A DNA stretch of 25,791 nt from Nitrosopumilales archaeon CG_4_9_14_0_2_um_filter_34_16. GTDB lineage: Archaea > Thermoproteota > Nitrososphaeria > Nitrososphaerales > Nitrosopumilaceae. The translations under genes were made by a program, and so were the position numbers. This document shows positions 1 to 7,928 of the stretch, one piece after another. The first letter of the stretch is position 1, and the number at the start of each line of letters is the position of its first letter. A model generated the notes under the pieces. It worked only from the letters and a program-made list of their open reading frames with translations, was not told the DNA's origin and searched no databases. The DNA lies in contig PFRJ01000130.1 of the NCBI GenBank assembly GCA_002788515.1, positions 1 to 25,791 on the forward strand, in the 5' to 3' direction.

Positions 1-285
1 TCGTCTATTAAAAGTCTTTTTTGTGATTTGTGAACCACCAAATATTGCACATGCCAACCCGATTAAAACTTCAGGAGCATCATAAACTAAATGTCCAAGA
101 GGATCTTTTCTTGGATCAATTTTATCATTATGAACTAAGAATTTATCATGATATTCTCTAATGTGTAAATTACCATAACGATATTGTTTATTTGCCCCAT
201 TTTTTTGTCCAAGGAATGTTTCTTCAGCTCCTTCGAGCATGAATTCTCGTAATTCCTTTGGGACTTCAATTTCATCCCGTGACAT
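1..285 (-). CDS. Hypothetical protein, 3' end outside window
   Basis: The reverse strand is open from an ATG at 285 to the window edge, giving 95 codons without a stop, so the C-terminus is missing. The protein begins MSRDEIEVPKELREF and is charged and probably soluble. A short hydrophobic stretch (APEVLIGLACAIFGG) lies near the visible end. A TATA-like element (308-317, reverse strand) sits about 25-30 nt before the ATG, which fits a leaderless transcript. I do not recognise a catalytic motif or family. The clean reading frame, promoter spacing and conserved-looking composition suggest a real gene, but no function can be assigned. Confidence 0.6.
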   Translation of the reverse strand, partial: MSRDEIEVPKELREFMLEGAEETFLGQKNGANKQYRYGNLHIREYHDKFLVHNDKIDPRKDPLGHLVYDAPEVLIGLACAIFGGSQITKKTFNRR

Positions 286-355
286 ATTCGCAAGATCTAG
301 TAATTGCTTATAATCTTACGGTTCAAAACAAAATATTCTTTGAGACTAGATGTTA

Positions 356-368
356 TGTTATGATAACA
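356..368. promoter_or_regulatory. Short inverted repeat upstream of the 1-285 gene
   Basis: TGTTA-tga-TAACA is a perfect 5-bp-arm inverted repeat. It lies about 40 nt upstream of the probable TATA box of the gene starting at 285. It could be an operator, but arms this short also arise by chance in AT-rich DNA. Confidence 0.2.
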
Positions 369-460
369 ACTTAGTATGATTTCAATAATATCTGTGTGAT
401 TCTGAATGAGATGAATTTTTGGAAGTTGATGTATATCAGATAAATTTCCTAATAAAAAAT

Positions 461-670
461 CTATGACGATTTTAGACGATCTTTTGTAAACATAATAAAA
501 CTAATTGAGAACATTATTAACATTGCAATTCCTGAAACATATGCATAATTGAATCCCACACCGGGATGATCTTCTTGATGATAGAAATTAATCAAAAATG
601 TTATGGCTAAAAGAATTACTCCAATAATTGTAAATTTTTGATGTGTCTCCAACAAACACAATTTTGTCAA
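461..670 (-). CDS. Small two-helix membrane protein
   Basis: This 69-residue protein has two hydrophobic segments, at about residues 14-28 and 44-62, separated by a polar loop containing YHQEDHPG. It is therefore predicted to be a hairpin in the cytoplasmic membrane. The listed start is TTG at 670. Other TTG codons follow closely (for example before GAGACAC), so the exact N-terminus is uncertain. There is no family signature I recognise. It lies in a run of short membrane-associated genes downstream of the ABC unit but is separated from it by 170 bases, so co-transcription is not shown. Confidence 0.5.
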   Translation of the reverse strand: MTKLCLLETHQKFTIIGVILLAITFLINFYHQEDHPGVGFNYAYVSGIAMLIMFSISFIMFTKDRLKSS

Positions 671-701
671 TAACTATATGAATTTAGAAAAATAATGATG
701 T

Positions 702-770
702 TTAAAGAAACGGAGTTGTAATAAATCCCACTATACTACCCGCTAGAAAGAGAAAAATGCCCTTTGCCAT
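702..770 (-). CDS. Possible 22-residue hydrophobic micropeptide
   Basis: The gap between the 69-aa and 110-aa genes contains a short reverse-strand frame from ATG at 770 to TAA at 702. Its product is almost entirely hydrophobic (starts MAKGIFLFLAGSIVG and ends TTPFL), as expected for a single transmembrane helix. An in-frame stop lies about 27 nt upstream, so it cannot be the tail of a longer gene. There is no clear ribosome binding site. The frame may be chance, although the amphipathic start (MAK) followed by an unbroken hydrophobic stretch is suggestive. Confidence 0.25.
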   Translation of the reverse strand: MAKGIFLFLAGSIVGFITTPFL

Positions 771-840
771 ACCCGCTATTACTTCATAAAATTATGATAT
801 AATTATGATCTAAATTTCCCAAAACTGGAAATTAAAAAGT

Positions 841-1173
841 TTATGATTCAGATTCCATTTGAGACAGTTTTGTAATTACTTGTTCTAACTCTGCTTTATT
901 TTCCTCAATTATTCTCTGTACAACTGCGATCTCCTGATTAATTTGATCTATATGAACATCATCAGAGTTTTTGATCTGATTTTCAAGATCTTTTAGAATT
1001 TGTTGATTTTGTTGATTAATTTTTTCTAATTCATCTTTGTATATGGTTAATCTTTCATATTGACCAGAAATTTCAGGGACATTAAGATATTCTTCGGATG
1101 TTAAAAGACCTAAAGAAATCACAACACTACCTACAGATAGAATTACAATTAAAACAATTACACTTGATCTCAA
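841..1173 (-). CDS. Membrane-anchored coiled-coil protein
   Basis: This 110-residue protein has one N-terminal hydrophobic helix (about residues 4-24, VIVLIVILSVGSVVISLG) followed by a long charged segment (about 40-108) with heptad-like spacing of Leu/Ile and many Glu, Lys and Gln, typical of a coiled coil. The start is TTG at 1173; no ATG is available in frame upstream. The gene begins 44 nt after the stop of the surface protein in the ABC unit, on the same strand. It is probably co-transcribed and could be a periplasm-side or membrane partner of that transporter. No enzyme motif is seen. Confidence 0.6.
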   Translation of the reverse strand: MRSSVIVLIVILSVGSVVISLGLLTSEEYLNVPEISGQYERLTIYKDELEKINQQNQQILKDLENQIKNSDDVHIDQINQEIAVVQRIIEENKAELEQVITKLSQMESES

Positions 1174-1217
1174 TTTTGTAACCTTATTTCTCCATTTTAG
1201 ATTTAAAATTATATTTG

Positions 1218-2522
1218 TTAATTGGTCTCAATTGCGGTCTTTTTACGCCTACGAATTATATAAAATGCAGCGCCAGTCACCAAAATAGCTGGAATTATAA
1301 TCATTGATGGATCAAGACTAGAATCTTCTCCATTAGATGGTTCATTAACATAGATTGTTTGATCATAAGTTAGAAAGGTCTCATCTCTAACGCTGTCTTT
1401 ATATCTTACAGTAATTGAAATATCATGTTCACCATATCTGGGTTCTCCTTCGAATTCAATTGGGATATTAAATGGTACAGGCGCATCTACTTCAATTTCA
1501 TCAATAAATTGAGTTGTTGATTTAATATTAGAACCACTTTTAGCATCAAGGGTTACAAAACCAAATAATCCATCTTGATTTCCTTCATTGATGATTTCTC
1601 CAACTATCATTTGTGTTCCAGATAATTCTATGACTTCTACATTGAAAATGCTAAGATCAATTAATCCTTTAATATAAAAATCAACAATTTTAGAGACTTC
1701 TTGAAAATCTCCATGTGTGTTATAGTAGGAAATAGATAAAGGAATTCTCAAAGTGTCATCTTTAAGGGATTCAGGAACATATACGGTGGCTGTAAGAAAT
1801 TTTGCTGATTTTGCATCAATGTTTCCTATATCCCAGTTTGATTCTAAGATTACAACATTTTCTACATTAGTAATAGATGATGATGTAGATGCAAGCTCTG
1901 TTTGTGTGTTTGTTGCAGTAATATCTACACTAGAAATTGGAGCAGTACCATCATTAGAAATTTCAATTATCACATCATTAGTTGTTAAAGATGTAAGAAA
2001 TGGATCTAACGCTTTGACATTTATCACACTATCCCCTGTTACCTTAAAATCAAAATTAGCAAATGTAGTTCGTACTCCAGATTCTCGTAGTCTAGAATAA
2101 TCAACTTTCACAGTTCCTGGATACTGTTGAATTTGTGCAGACTTGCCTATATTAACAAAAAATGTAAGATGGAAGTTATCTCCAGCTAACGAATTAGAAT
2201 CACTATCAGCATGAATAATTGAGCCTGGACCAGCAGAACCTGAAAATCCAAATGGCAGAGACAATTGACCACGAATTCCTGTAATATCTTGTGTTCCTAC
2301 ATTTGCAAATACGACTGTAAATGGAATATTGCTATCACCTGCTTCGACTTCAATTTTTTTATTAATTGTACCAAAGTATGCGTCCAAGAATTTCACGTCA
2401 CCAAAGTCTCGTTCAAAAGGAGATTGACCGAATCCTCCAGAAGTAATTTGTGCATACGAATTATCAAAGACTATTGGTATTAATCCAATTACAAATAACA
2501 ACAAAATTTTAAAATTCATCAT
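1218..2522 (-). CDS. Secreted, C-terminally membrane-anchored surface protein of the ABC unit
   Basis: This 434-residue protein starts with a signal peptide (residues 1-24, hydrophobic core ILLLFVIGLIPIV, likely cleavage after SYA before Q25). The body is long, beta-rich and Ser/Thr/Asn/Asp-rich. A single transmembrane helix (about 405-424) and a basic RRRKK tail close it. The architecture resembles COG1361-type, S-layer-like extracellular proteins, which in archaea often sit beside MacB-type ABC transporters. The second ATG codon is immediate (MMN). The first ATG overlaps the stop of the ATPase gene as ATGA, which argues for translational coupling. Its likely role is the external substrate-handling or structural component of the transporter, an inference from context. 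Confidence 0.75.
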   Translation of the reverse strand: MMNFKILLLFVIGLIPIVFDNSYAQITSGGFGQSPFERDFGDVKFLDAYFGTINKKIEVEAGDSNIPFTVVFANVGTQDITGIRGQLSLPFGFSGSAGPGSIIHADSDSNSLAGDNFHLTFFVNIGKSAQIQQYPGTVKVDYSRLRESGVRTTFANFDFKVTGDSVINVKALDPFLTSLTTNDVIIEISNDGTAPISSVDITATNTQTELASTSSSITNVENVVILESNWDIGNIDAKSAKFLTATVYVPESLKDDTLRIPLSISYYNTHGDFQEVSKIVDFYIKGLIDLSIFNVEVIELSGTQMIVGEIINEGNQDGLFGFVTLDAKSGSNIKSTTQFIDEIEVDAPVPFNIPIEFEGEPRYGEHDISITVRYKDSVRDETFLTYDQTIYVNEPSNGEDSSLDPSMIIIPAILVTGAAFYIIRRRKKTAIETN

Positions 2523-3223
2523 GCGATAATCTCCATTTCGGATGGCTGATCACCTTCAAAGGCTTTACCATCTTTTATTGTAATGACTTTATCAACATCA
2601 CCAAAATGTCGTCTATCGTGTGTAACTATAATGAATGTCTGATTTAGTTTTTTTGCCATGGATTTCATTAATTGGACTATTGTTTCTGAAGTCACAGAAT
2701 CAAGATTGCCGGTTGGTTCATCTGCTAGAACAATTGAAGGTTTGTTTATCAATCCTCTTGCAATAGCTACTCTTTGGGCCTGACCCCCAGATATTTTATT
2801 TGCACGTTTATGCATTTGGTTTTCTAATCCGACTGTTTTTAGTAAGTCTCTAGCATCTTTTTCAGCAGTATTATCAGTACCTGCAATTTGTCTTGGAAGT
2901 AGTACATTTTCTAAAACTGAAAGATCACTAAGTAAGTTAGAGAACTGAAAGATAAAACCTAGTTTTTTATTTCTAAATGATGAAATTTTATCATCACCAA
3001 GCGTTGTAGTGTCAGTACCGTCAATGAATATTTTTCCAGAAGTTGGATTATCCAACAATCCGATCATGTTAAGTAGTGTGGATTTACCAGAGCCTGAACT
3101 TCCAACAACTAAAACAAATTCCCCTTGTTTAATTGAGAATGAAACATTATCAAGAGCTTTAACCTTGTTATCTCCTTGTCCGTAAATTTTACTAAGATTA
3201 TTTATTTCAAGTACGTTAGACAG
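2519..3223 (-). CDS. ABC transporter ATP-binding subunit (MacB/LolD type)
   Basis: This is the nucleotide-binding subunit of an FtsX/MacB-like exporter or mechanotransmission complex. Visible motifs are Walker A SSGSGKST, a Q-loop in FIFQFSNLL, signature SGGQAQRVAIARGL, Walker B SIVLADEPTG, and switch His in VTHDRR. The first ATG of the frame lies after Walker A and would delete it, so the true start must be upstream. The frame continues without a stop to a TGA next to the permease end, but it contains no ATG, GTG or TTG. The best candidate is CTG at 3221-3223, giving about 234 residues, the usual length, and overlapping the permease stop (3216-3218). The 3' end overlaps the surface-protein gene by 4 nt. 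Confidence 0.85.
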   Translation of the reverse strand: MSNVLEINNLSKIYGQGDNKVKALDNVSFSIKQGEFVLVVGSSGSGKSTLLNMIGLLDNPTSGKIFIDGTDTTTLGDDKISSFRNKKLGFIFQFSNLLSDLSVLENVLLPRQIAGTDNTAEKDARDLLKTVGLENQMHKRANKISGGQAQRVAIARGLINKPSIVLADEPTGNLDSVTSETIVQLMKSMAKKLNQTFIIVTHDRRHFGDVDKVITIKDGKAFEGDQPSEMEIIA

Positions 3224-4403
3224 TTCTCATAGCCTCCACAGGTAACAGTTTGGTAGCTCTATACGACGGATACAAGGATGCAATAATTGCCAAAATAAAT
3301 GAAGTAAATGCCGTTTGAATTATTTTTTCCCAGTTGTAAGTTACTTCTAATGGAAGACTACCATTAAATGACATTTTTGTCTCTTTTGCATAAAATGTAT
3401 AGCCCAAACCTGCAGCAGTTCCTACACCGGCACCAATAGCTCCAATTATCATTCCTTGAAAAATAAAAATAATAAGAATGTCTTTTCGTTTTGCTCCAAT
3501 TGATCGCATGACACCAATTTCTCGTGTTTTGCCATTTACTAACATCATTTGAATTGTAACAATTGCAAATGCAGATGACATCATTCCAAAATAACCTATC
3601 ATGTTAATCATCGCAATACCAGATCTAAAGCCTTCAAGTTGTGCTTCAGAAGCTTCTTCTGTTGTTTCAGCAATAAAATCGTCGTTAGGAAATGAACGCA
3701 AAAAGAAATCTCTAACTTCTTCTGCTTTAGATGAATCAGATAGCTTAACCATAAATGAACTGCTATCTCCAGGTCTACTCATCATATCACGTAAAGTATC
3801 AATATGTATAACGCCAGAATAATCAAATCCCTGACCTCCAGGTGAATTTGCAATTCCAACAACTGTAAACCGTCTAACTTGATCTTGGCCCCATCTATCA
3901 ACTACAAGAACTTTAACACTATCACCTACTTGAGCTCCTCCAAGATCTCGTGCTACATTAGAACCTAATACAATGGAATTTCTAGAGAAAACATAACTTC
4001 CATCTGAAACAGTTTCATGAACAGTAGATGCCTTGACATCATTAAATGGATCAACCCCAACTAGCTGTATTCTAGTTTCTTCAACTAATTTTCCATTTTT
4101 TGTCATATTCATTTCAGCCGTCGATGAAAGCCGGGGTGTAGCAGCCTCAACATATGGGATTCTCTCAAACCAACGTACAAGAGATTGATCTGATTTATCG
4201 ATGAAATCAAATTCGTCAGTTACAATAACATCGCCAGTATTGTAATCACTAATGTCCCTAACAATGGCATCAAACAATCCCTGAAAGATTACAAAATTTA
4301 CATGAATAACTAAAATTCCAATAGTTACAGCCAAAACAGCACCAATCAAACTACCTTTTTTATTGAAAAGCATTCTTTTTGCTAATTTCATCCTATAATC
4401 CAT
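3216..4403 (-). CDS. ABC transporter permease, MacB/FtsX family
   Basis: This 395-residue membrane protein has one N-terminal helix (about 18-40). A large extracytoplasmic MacB-PCD-like domain follows (about 41-260), then three C-terminal helices (about 265-292, 308-335 and 362-383). The last part carries the FtsX signature region (KTREIGVMRSIGAKRKDI) typical of the coupling segment that contacts the ATPase. The ATG at 4403 is preceded by an AT-rich TATA-like element about 23 nt upstream, consistent with a leaderless mRNA and with being the first gene of the ABC unit. The four-helix topology matches MacB/LolE permeases. The substrate is unknown. Confidence 0.85.
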   Translation of the reverse strand: MDYRMKLAKRMLFNKKGSLIGAVLAVTIGILVIHVNFVIFQGLFDAIVRDISDYNTGDVIVTDEFDFIDKSDQSLVRWFERIPYVEAATPRLSSTAEMNMTKNGKLVEETRIQLVGVDPFNDVKASTVHETVSDGSYVFSRNSIVLGSNVARDLGGAQVGDSVKVLVVDRWGQDQVRRFTVVGIANSPGGQGFDYSGVIHIDTLRDMMSRPGDSSSFMVKLSDSSKAEEVRDFFLRSFPNDDFIAETTEEASEAQLEGFRSGIAMINMIGYFGMMSSAFAIVTIQMMLVNGKTREIGVMRSIGAKRKDILIIFIFQGMIIGAIGAGVGTAAGLGYTFYAKETKMSFNGSLPLEVTYNWEKIIQTAFTSFILAIIASLYPSYRATKLLPVEAMRTV

Positions 4404-4425
4404 GTCAGAACTAAAATAGTCTAAT

Positions 4426-4443
4426 ATATAATGTATATTATAT
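4426..4443. promoter_or_regulatory. Palindrome in divergent promoter of ABC unit and Lrp-like regulator
   Basis: ATATAAT-GTAT-ATTATAT is an inverted repeat with perfect 7-bp arms. It lies 22 nt upstream of the permease ATG and 45 nt upstream of the regulator ATG. It overlaps the probable TATA box for the permease, so a bound dimeric regulator would block that promoter. The neighbouring Lrp-like protein is the obvious candidate ligand, which is inference. AT-only palindromes can be fortuitous. Confidence 0.4.
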
Positions 4444-4488
4444 GTAATACTAAATTATAGACAATTTTATAAGATATAGGTAATTTCT

Positions 4489-5421
4489 ATGTTGTATGGA
4501 GATATTCTAAGTGATAAAATGGACATTTTAGATATGAAAATACTAGGTCGGTTATTAAATAACTGTAGAGAATCAGATAGGCAAATAGGCATAGAATTAG
4601 GAGTGTCAGGAGGAGCAGTTCGTGCAAGAATACGAAAAATGGAAGAATTGAAAGTTATTGAGGAATTTTTTATCAAAGTTGAGCCACCTGTTTTGGGATA
4701 CAGTGTTTTGTACATTGTGGTGTCTGGTGAAGACATCAATGAAATTTTAGAACAAGTCAGTCTGATAGGAGAACCAAATTTCGTAGTACCATGTATTGGT
4801 GGCATTACAGTTTGTAGCATAGTTGTAAAAGAAAATCTACAACAGAAAATTGAACTTACAAATAAACTAATGAAAGATGTTAGAGTTTTATCTATTTTTG
4901 AAGCAGAAAATCCCGGATTTATTTCAAATCTAACAAAAACTGATTTAGAAATTATAGAGGAATTAATAAAAAATCCAAGACAAAAAATTGAACAAATAGC
5001 AAAAAATACAAACATGTCAACAAAAACAATTACAAGATGTCTAGAAAAACTACATGAAAATGAAGGAATTCAATTTACAGTAAATTATAATCCTAAAAAA
5101 ATAGATGATTTTATTCCTTATGCTGTACTTACATGGATTGAGGGGAACTTAAAAGAAACACTAAATGATTTGAATAATACATTTACAGAATCATATTTGC
5201 AAATACCATTTATTGCAAAAAATCAGATTATTTTGTTTATGTATAGTAATAGTATTTTTGAAATGGATGAATTAACTCAGAAAGTCAGAACCATAAAAAA
5301 TGTAAAATCAGCTGATTTGTTTATTCCAAAAAAGATTTCATTTTTCAATGAGTGGTTAGATAAATCTATAATAGATTATAAAAAATCATCAAAATTACAT
5401 TTATTTTATCAAACACATTAA
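4489..5421 (+). CDS. Lrp/AsnC-like transcriptional regulator with two tandem units
   Basis: The 310-residue protein contains two copies of an Lrp-type layout. An AsnC-like helix-turn-helix spans about 11-60 (MDILDMKILGRLLNN, then DRQIGIELGVSGGAVRARIRK) with a RAM-like sensor region at about 65-140. A second helix-turn-helix (about 150-197, QIAKNTNMSTKTITRCLEKL) leads into another sensor-like region to about 305. Most Lrp proteins are about 150 residues with one unit, so this looks like an internal duplication or fusion. The Met at residue 11 (4519) is a possible alternative start. The gene is divergent from the ABC operon and probably controls it and itself. The effector is unknown. Confidence 0.75.
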   Translation: MLYGDILSDKMDILDMKILGRLLNNCRESDRQIGIELGVSGGAVRARIRKMEELKVIEEFFIKVEPPVLGYSVLYIVVSGEDINEILEQVSLIGEPNFVVPCIGGITVCSIVVKENLQQKIELTNKLMKDVRVLSIFEAENPGFISNLTKTDLEIIEELIKNPRQKIEQIAKNTNMSTKTITRCLEKLHENEGIQFTVNYNPKKIDDFIPYAVLTWIEGNLKETLNDLNNTFTESYLQIPFIAKNQIILFMYSNSIFEMDELTQKVRTIKNVKSADLFIPKKISFFNEWLDKSIIDYKKSSKLHLFYQTH

Positions 5422-5447
5422 ATAAGAATGATTTTCCTTAATAATTT

Positions 5448-5963
5448 ATGAAGAAAACTAAGATCTTTGAAGGAAAAATTTTAGGTCTTAGTGTTTATGA
5501 TGGCAATATAGAAGGTAGGAATGTTAGACGAGAAGTAATTGAACACAGAGGAGCTGCTGCCATGTTAGCTTTTGATGAAGATGGAAAAGTAATTTTGGTA
5601 AAACAACACAGGTTTCCTCATGGATATGTTTTAGAAATTCCTGCTGGAACATTAGAAAAAAAAGAAGAGCCAATAAAATGTGCATTCAGAGAATTAGAAG
5701 AAGAGACGGGTTATAGGGCACGAAAAATGACTCCTCTAATTACCTATTATCCATCAATTGGATATAATTCAGAGGTAATTCATTGTTTTATAGCCTCAGG
5801 ATTAAAGAAGATATCAGATCTAAAGTTAGATGAAGATGAAATATTGTCTGTGGTAAAAATGGATTTAAAAAAAATTCTAGCAATGATTAGAACTGGTAAA
5901 ATTCAGGATTCAAAAACAATATGTGCAGTTTTATCATATGCTGTTATGAAAAAATTATATTAA
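5448..5963 (+). CDS. Nudix hydrolase, ADP-ribose pyrophosphatase-like
   Basis: The 171-residue protein has an exact Nudix box: G67, E73, then R81-E82-L83-x-E85-E86-x-G88-Y89. The Glu residues bind the catalytic divalent metal. The upstream context (VKQHRFPHGYVLEIPAGTLE) and the Pro-Ser-Ile-Gly segment after the box resemble the ADP-ribose pyrophosphatase branch, which hydrolyses ADP-ribose to AMP and ribose 5-phosphate. The precise substrate cannot be fixed from the sequence. The gene starts 26 nt after the Lrp-like gene and may share its transcript. Its 3' end overlaps the convergent AbrB-PhoU-like gene by 4 nt. Confidence 0.88.
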   Translation: MKKTKIFEGKILGLSVYDGNIEGRNVRREVIEHRGAAAMLAFDEDGKVILVKQHRFPHGYVLEIPAGTLEKKEEPIKCAFRELEEETGYRARKMTPLITYYPSIGYNSEVIHCFIASGLKKISDLKLDEDEILSVVKMDLKKILAMIRTGKIQDSKTICAVLSYAVMKKLY

Positions 5964-6943
5964 TTATCATTGTAGATAGGTTGTACAAGATCAGCAACAT
6001 CTGCCCAAGATTGTGCAATTCTTTCAAACATATACACTAGATCAAGAAAATCTATTGGGATTTGTTTTTTGTCATCTAATGTAGTCCTAAGCAAACTTAA
6101 TTTTTCTTCGTATTGTTTATGCATTGATATGGCTTCAATAGCTAAAAGTCTATCAGGTTTTGTAAATGCATCAATAGATTTTTCAGCAAGCGTACTGAAA
6201 TCTTTTACTACATCATAAATTTTCTTAGAATATTCTTTTGATAGAGAAAAATTGTATATAAAATTTGAAAGTTCAACAATGGAATCACCTGCATTTTCAA
6301 GAACATTTGCAGCAACTCTATAGTCAAGTATATCTATATTTTCTAAATTAAATGTATTAGCTAATCGTTTATCAACTAATGTACTTCTAATTAATCTGAC
6401 AAGCAAGAAATATTGTCTATTAACTTCAACATCACGTTTTGATAATGTTTGTAGATTAGACTTGTCATCTGAAATTAATCCATTTGATGTATCATCATAC
6501 ATTCCTAATGCTATAGAACTCATACGTTTGAGAATTTTAGATGGATTAAGTGTAGTTGCATCTAAAAGAAATTGCATGTTAATGTGAGATGAATCTTCTT
6601 CAATTATTTCCATTCCGACTAATCTTCGCATTGAATTACGAATTTCTTCTCTATCTTTACCAGGAATAGTAGATTTTGAATTAATTTCAATTATATCATA
6701 TCCTAATAGATATGCACCTGTGATGTTAGCTACAATATTTTCCTCTTTAGGTAAAGGATAAGAAATTATGAGTTCTTTCGTTCGTCGTGTTTCGGTATTG
6801 GCAGATATAGTAATGCTATCTTGTCCAGTCTCAATTTCTACTTGACTAGTTTTATCAAGATTATTTGCATCAACCCATTCTTTCGGAAGTGATACTAGTA
6901 TGCTACTTCCAATTCGTTGCAGGCGTCTAACAAATTTAGTCAA
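5960..6943 (-). CDS. AbrB-like domain plus PhoU-like helical protein
   Basis: This 327-residue protein begins with a SpoVT/AbrB-type swapped-hairpin DNA-binding domain (about 1-47, KFVRRLQRIGSSILVSLPKE and the following strand). After a linker it continues into a long all-alpha region (about 120-325) like PhoU. This combination is a known archaeal family usually annotated as phosphate uptake regulator. PhoU proteins modulate phosphate ABC transport and its signalling, but no pst genes are visible here. The start must be TTG at 6943 because an in-frame stop lies a few codons upstream and no other start is available. The intergenic region is shared with pantoate kinase. Confidence 0.8.
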   Translation of the reverse strand: MTKFVRRLQRIGSSILVSLPKEWVDANNLDKTSQVEIETGQDSITISANTETRRTKELIISYPLPKEENIVANITGAYLLGYDIIEINSKSTIPGKDREEIRNSMRRLVGMEIIEEDSSHINMQFLLDATTLNPSKILKRMSSIALGMYDDTSNGLISDDKSNLQTLSKRDVEVNRQYFLLVRLIRSTLVDKRLANTFNLENIDILDYRVAANVLENAGDSIVELSNFIYNFSLSKEYSKKIYDVVKDFSTLAEKSIDAFTKPDRLLAIEAISMHKQYEEKLSLLRTTLDDKKQIPIDFLDLVYMFERIAQSWADVADLVQPIYNDN

Positions 6944-6975
6944 TTTATACTAATATAATTAATTTAAGCCATATT

Positions 6976-6985
6976 CTTATATTTT
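6976..6985 (+). promoter_or_regulatory. Probable TATA box of the CoA operon
   Basis: CTTATATTTT is centred about 28 nt before the ATG of pantoate kinase (7009). This predicts transcription beginning within a few bases of the start codon. A 10-bp perfect palindrome, AGTTTAAACT (6992-7001), lies between it and the gene. Confidence 0.45.
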
Positions 6986-7008
6986 GTGTAAAGTTTAAAC
7001 TCAGATCA

Positions 7009-7920
7009 ATGGAAGCCACAGCATTTTGTCCAGCACATATCACAGGTTTTTTCAAAGCTCATTTGGTAGACAAAAAAAATTGTTTACAAAATTTAGGCTC
7101 TATGGGTGCGGGTTTCTCTATTAAACAAGGAGTCACCACAAGAGTAAAAATTGAGAAAAAAGATAATCAAAAAAATAATTTTAAGATTACAACATACGGA
7201 TATCAATCAGACAAAACAGATGTTTCAGAATATGTATTAAATGAATTTTTAAAACTAGGAGAATTTTCGACAAAATTTTTTGATATTCATCATGATATTT
7301 CAATTCCAGTTGGATATGGTTTGGGATCTAGTAGTGCAGTTGCGTTATCACTTTCATTTGCATTAGATCAAGCACTTGGAACTAAATTAGATAAACTAAT
7401 GATTGGACAAATTGCTCATAGTGCAGAAATAAATTGTAAAACAGGGTTAGGTGATGTTATAGCATCATTTCATGGTGGATTTGAAATTCGAGATAAACCT
7501 GGTGCACCTGGAATTGGTCATGTTGAAAAAATCATTACAGATAAAATTTCCATAATTATGATTTGTTTTTCTCCAATATCTACAAATAAATTCATCAAAG
7601 AGCGTTTATCTCAAATCAATGGACTTGGAGGAAAAATGGTAAACCGATTATTAGAATCAAAAAACTATGAACATTTTCAAGATATGTCTTTAGAATTTGC
7701 AAGATATGTAGACGTTATGACTCCAAGAATGCAGAAATTAGTTGATGAATTTGCAGAAAATAACATTAAGTGTGGAATAGCACTTTTTGGCGAAACTGTT
7801 TTTTCAATGATTCCACAGAAAAATGAATGTAAAGTTTTAGAAATTTTACAAAAATATACTGATGGAATTATAATAAAATCAGAATTAGATAATAACGGAG
7901 CAAGAATTCTAAATAATTAA
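7009..7920 (+). CDS. Pantoate kinase (GHMP family), archaeal CoA synthesis
   Basis: This enzyme phosphorylates pantoate with ATP to 4-phosphopantoate, the first step of the archaeal detour that replaces bacterial pantothenate synthetase and kinase. The 303-residue protein has the GHMP phosphate-binding motif at 100-110 (PVGYGLGSSSA). It also has the family N-terminus (FCPAHITGFF) and the segment CKTGLGDVIASFHGGFEIR typical of archaeal pantoate kinases. The length is normal. It is followed 8 nt later by phosphopantothenate synthetase, the next enzyme, and then PanB and CoaBC, which makes the assignment strong. It is cytosolic. Confidence 0.92.
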   Translation: MEATAFCPAHITGFFKAHLVDKKNCLQNLGSMGAGFSIKQGVTTRVKIEKKDNQKNNFKITTYGYQSDKTDVSEYVLNEFLKLGEFSTKFFDIHHDISIPVGYGLGSSSAVALSLSFALDQALGTKLDKLMIGQIAHSAEINCKTGLGDVIASFHGGFEIRDKPGAPGIGHVEKIITDKISIIMICFSPISTNKFIKERLSQINGLGGKMVNRLLESKNYEHFQDMSLEFARYVDVMTPRMQKLVDEFAENNIKCGIALFGETVFSMIPQKNECKVLEILQKYTDGIIIKSELDNNGARILNN

Positions 7921-7928
7921 TTAAAGTC

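Noticed and set aside
1753..2100. Plus-strand open frame opposite the surface-protein gene
   Set aside because: It lies entirely antisense to a well-supported secreted protein and has no domain or promoter of its own.
4467..5015. 182-codon minus-strand frame over the Lrp-like gene
   Set aside because: It is a composition shadow (Ser/Ile/Phe-rich) of the regulator's reading frame, while the plus strand shows clear HTH motifs.
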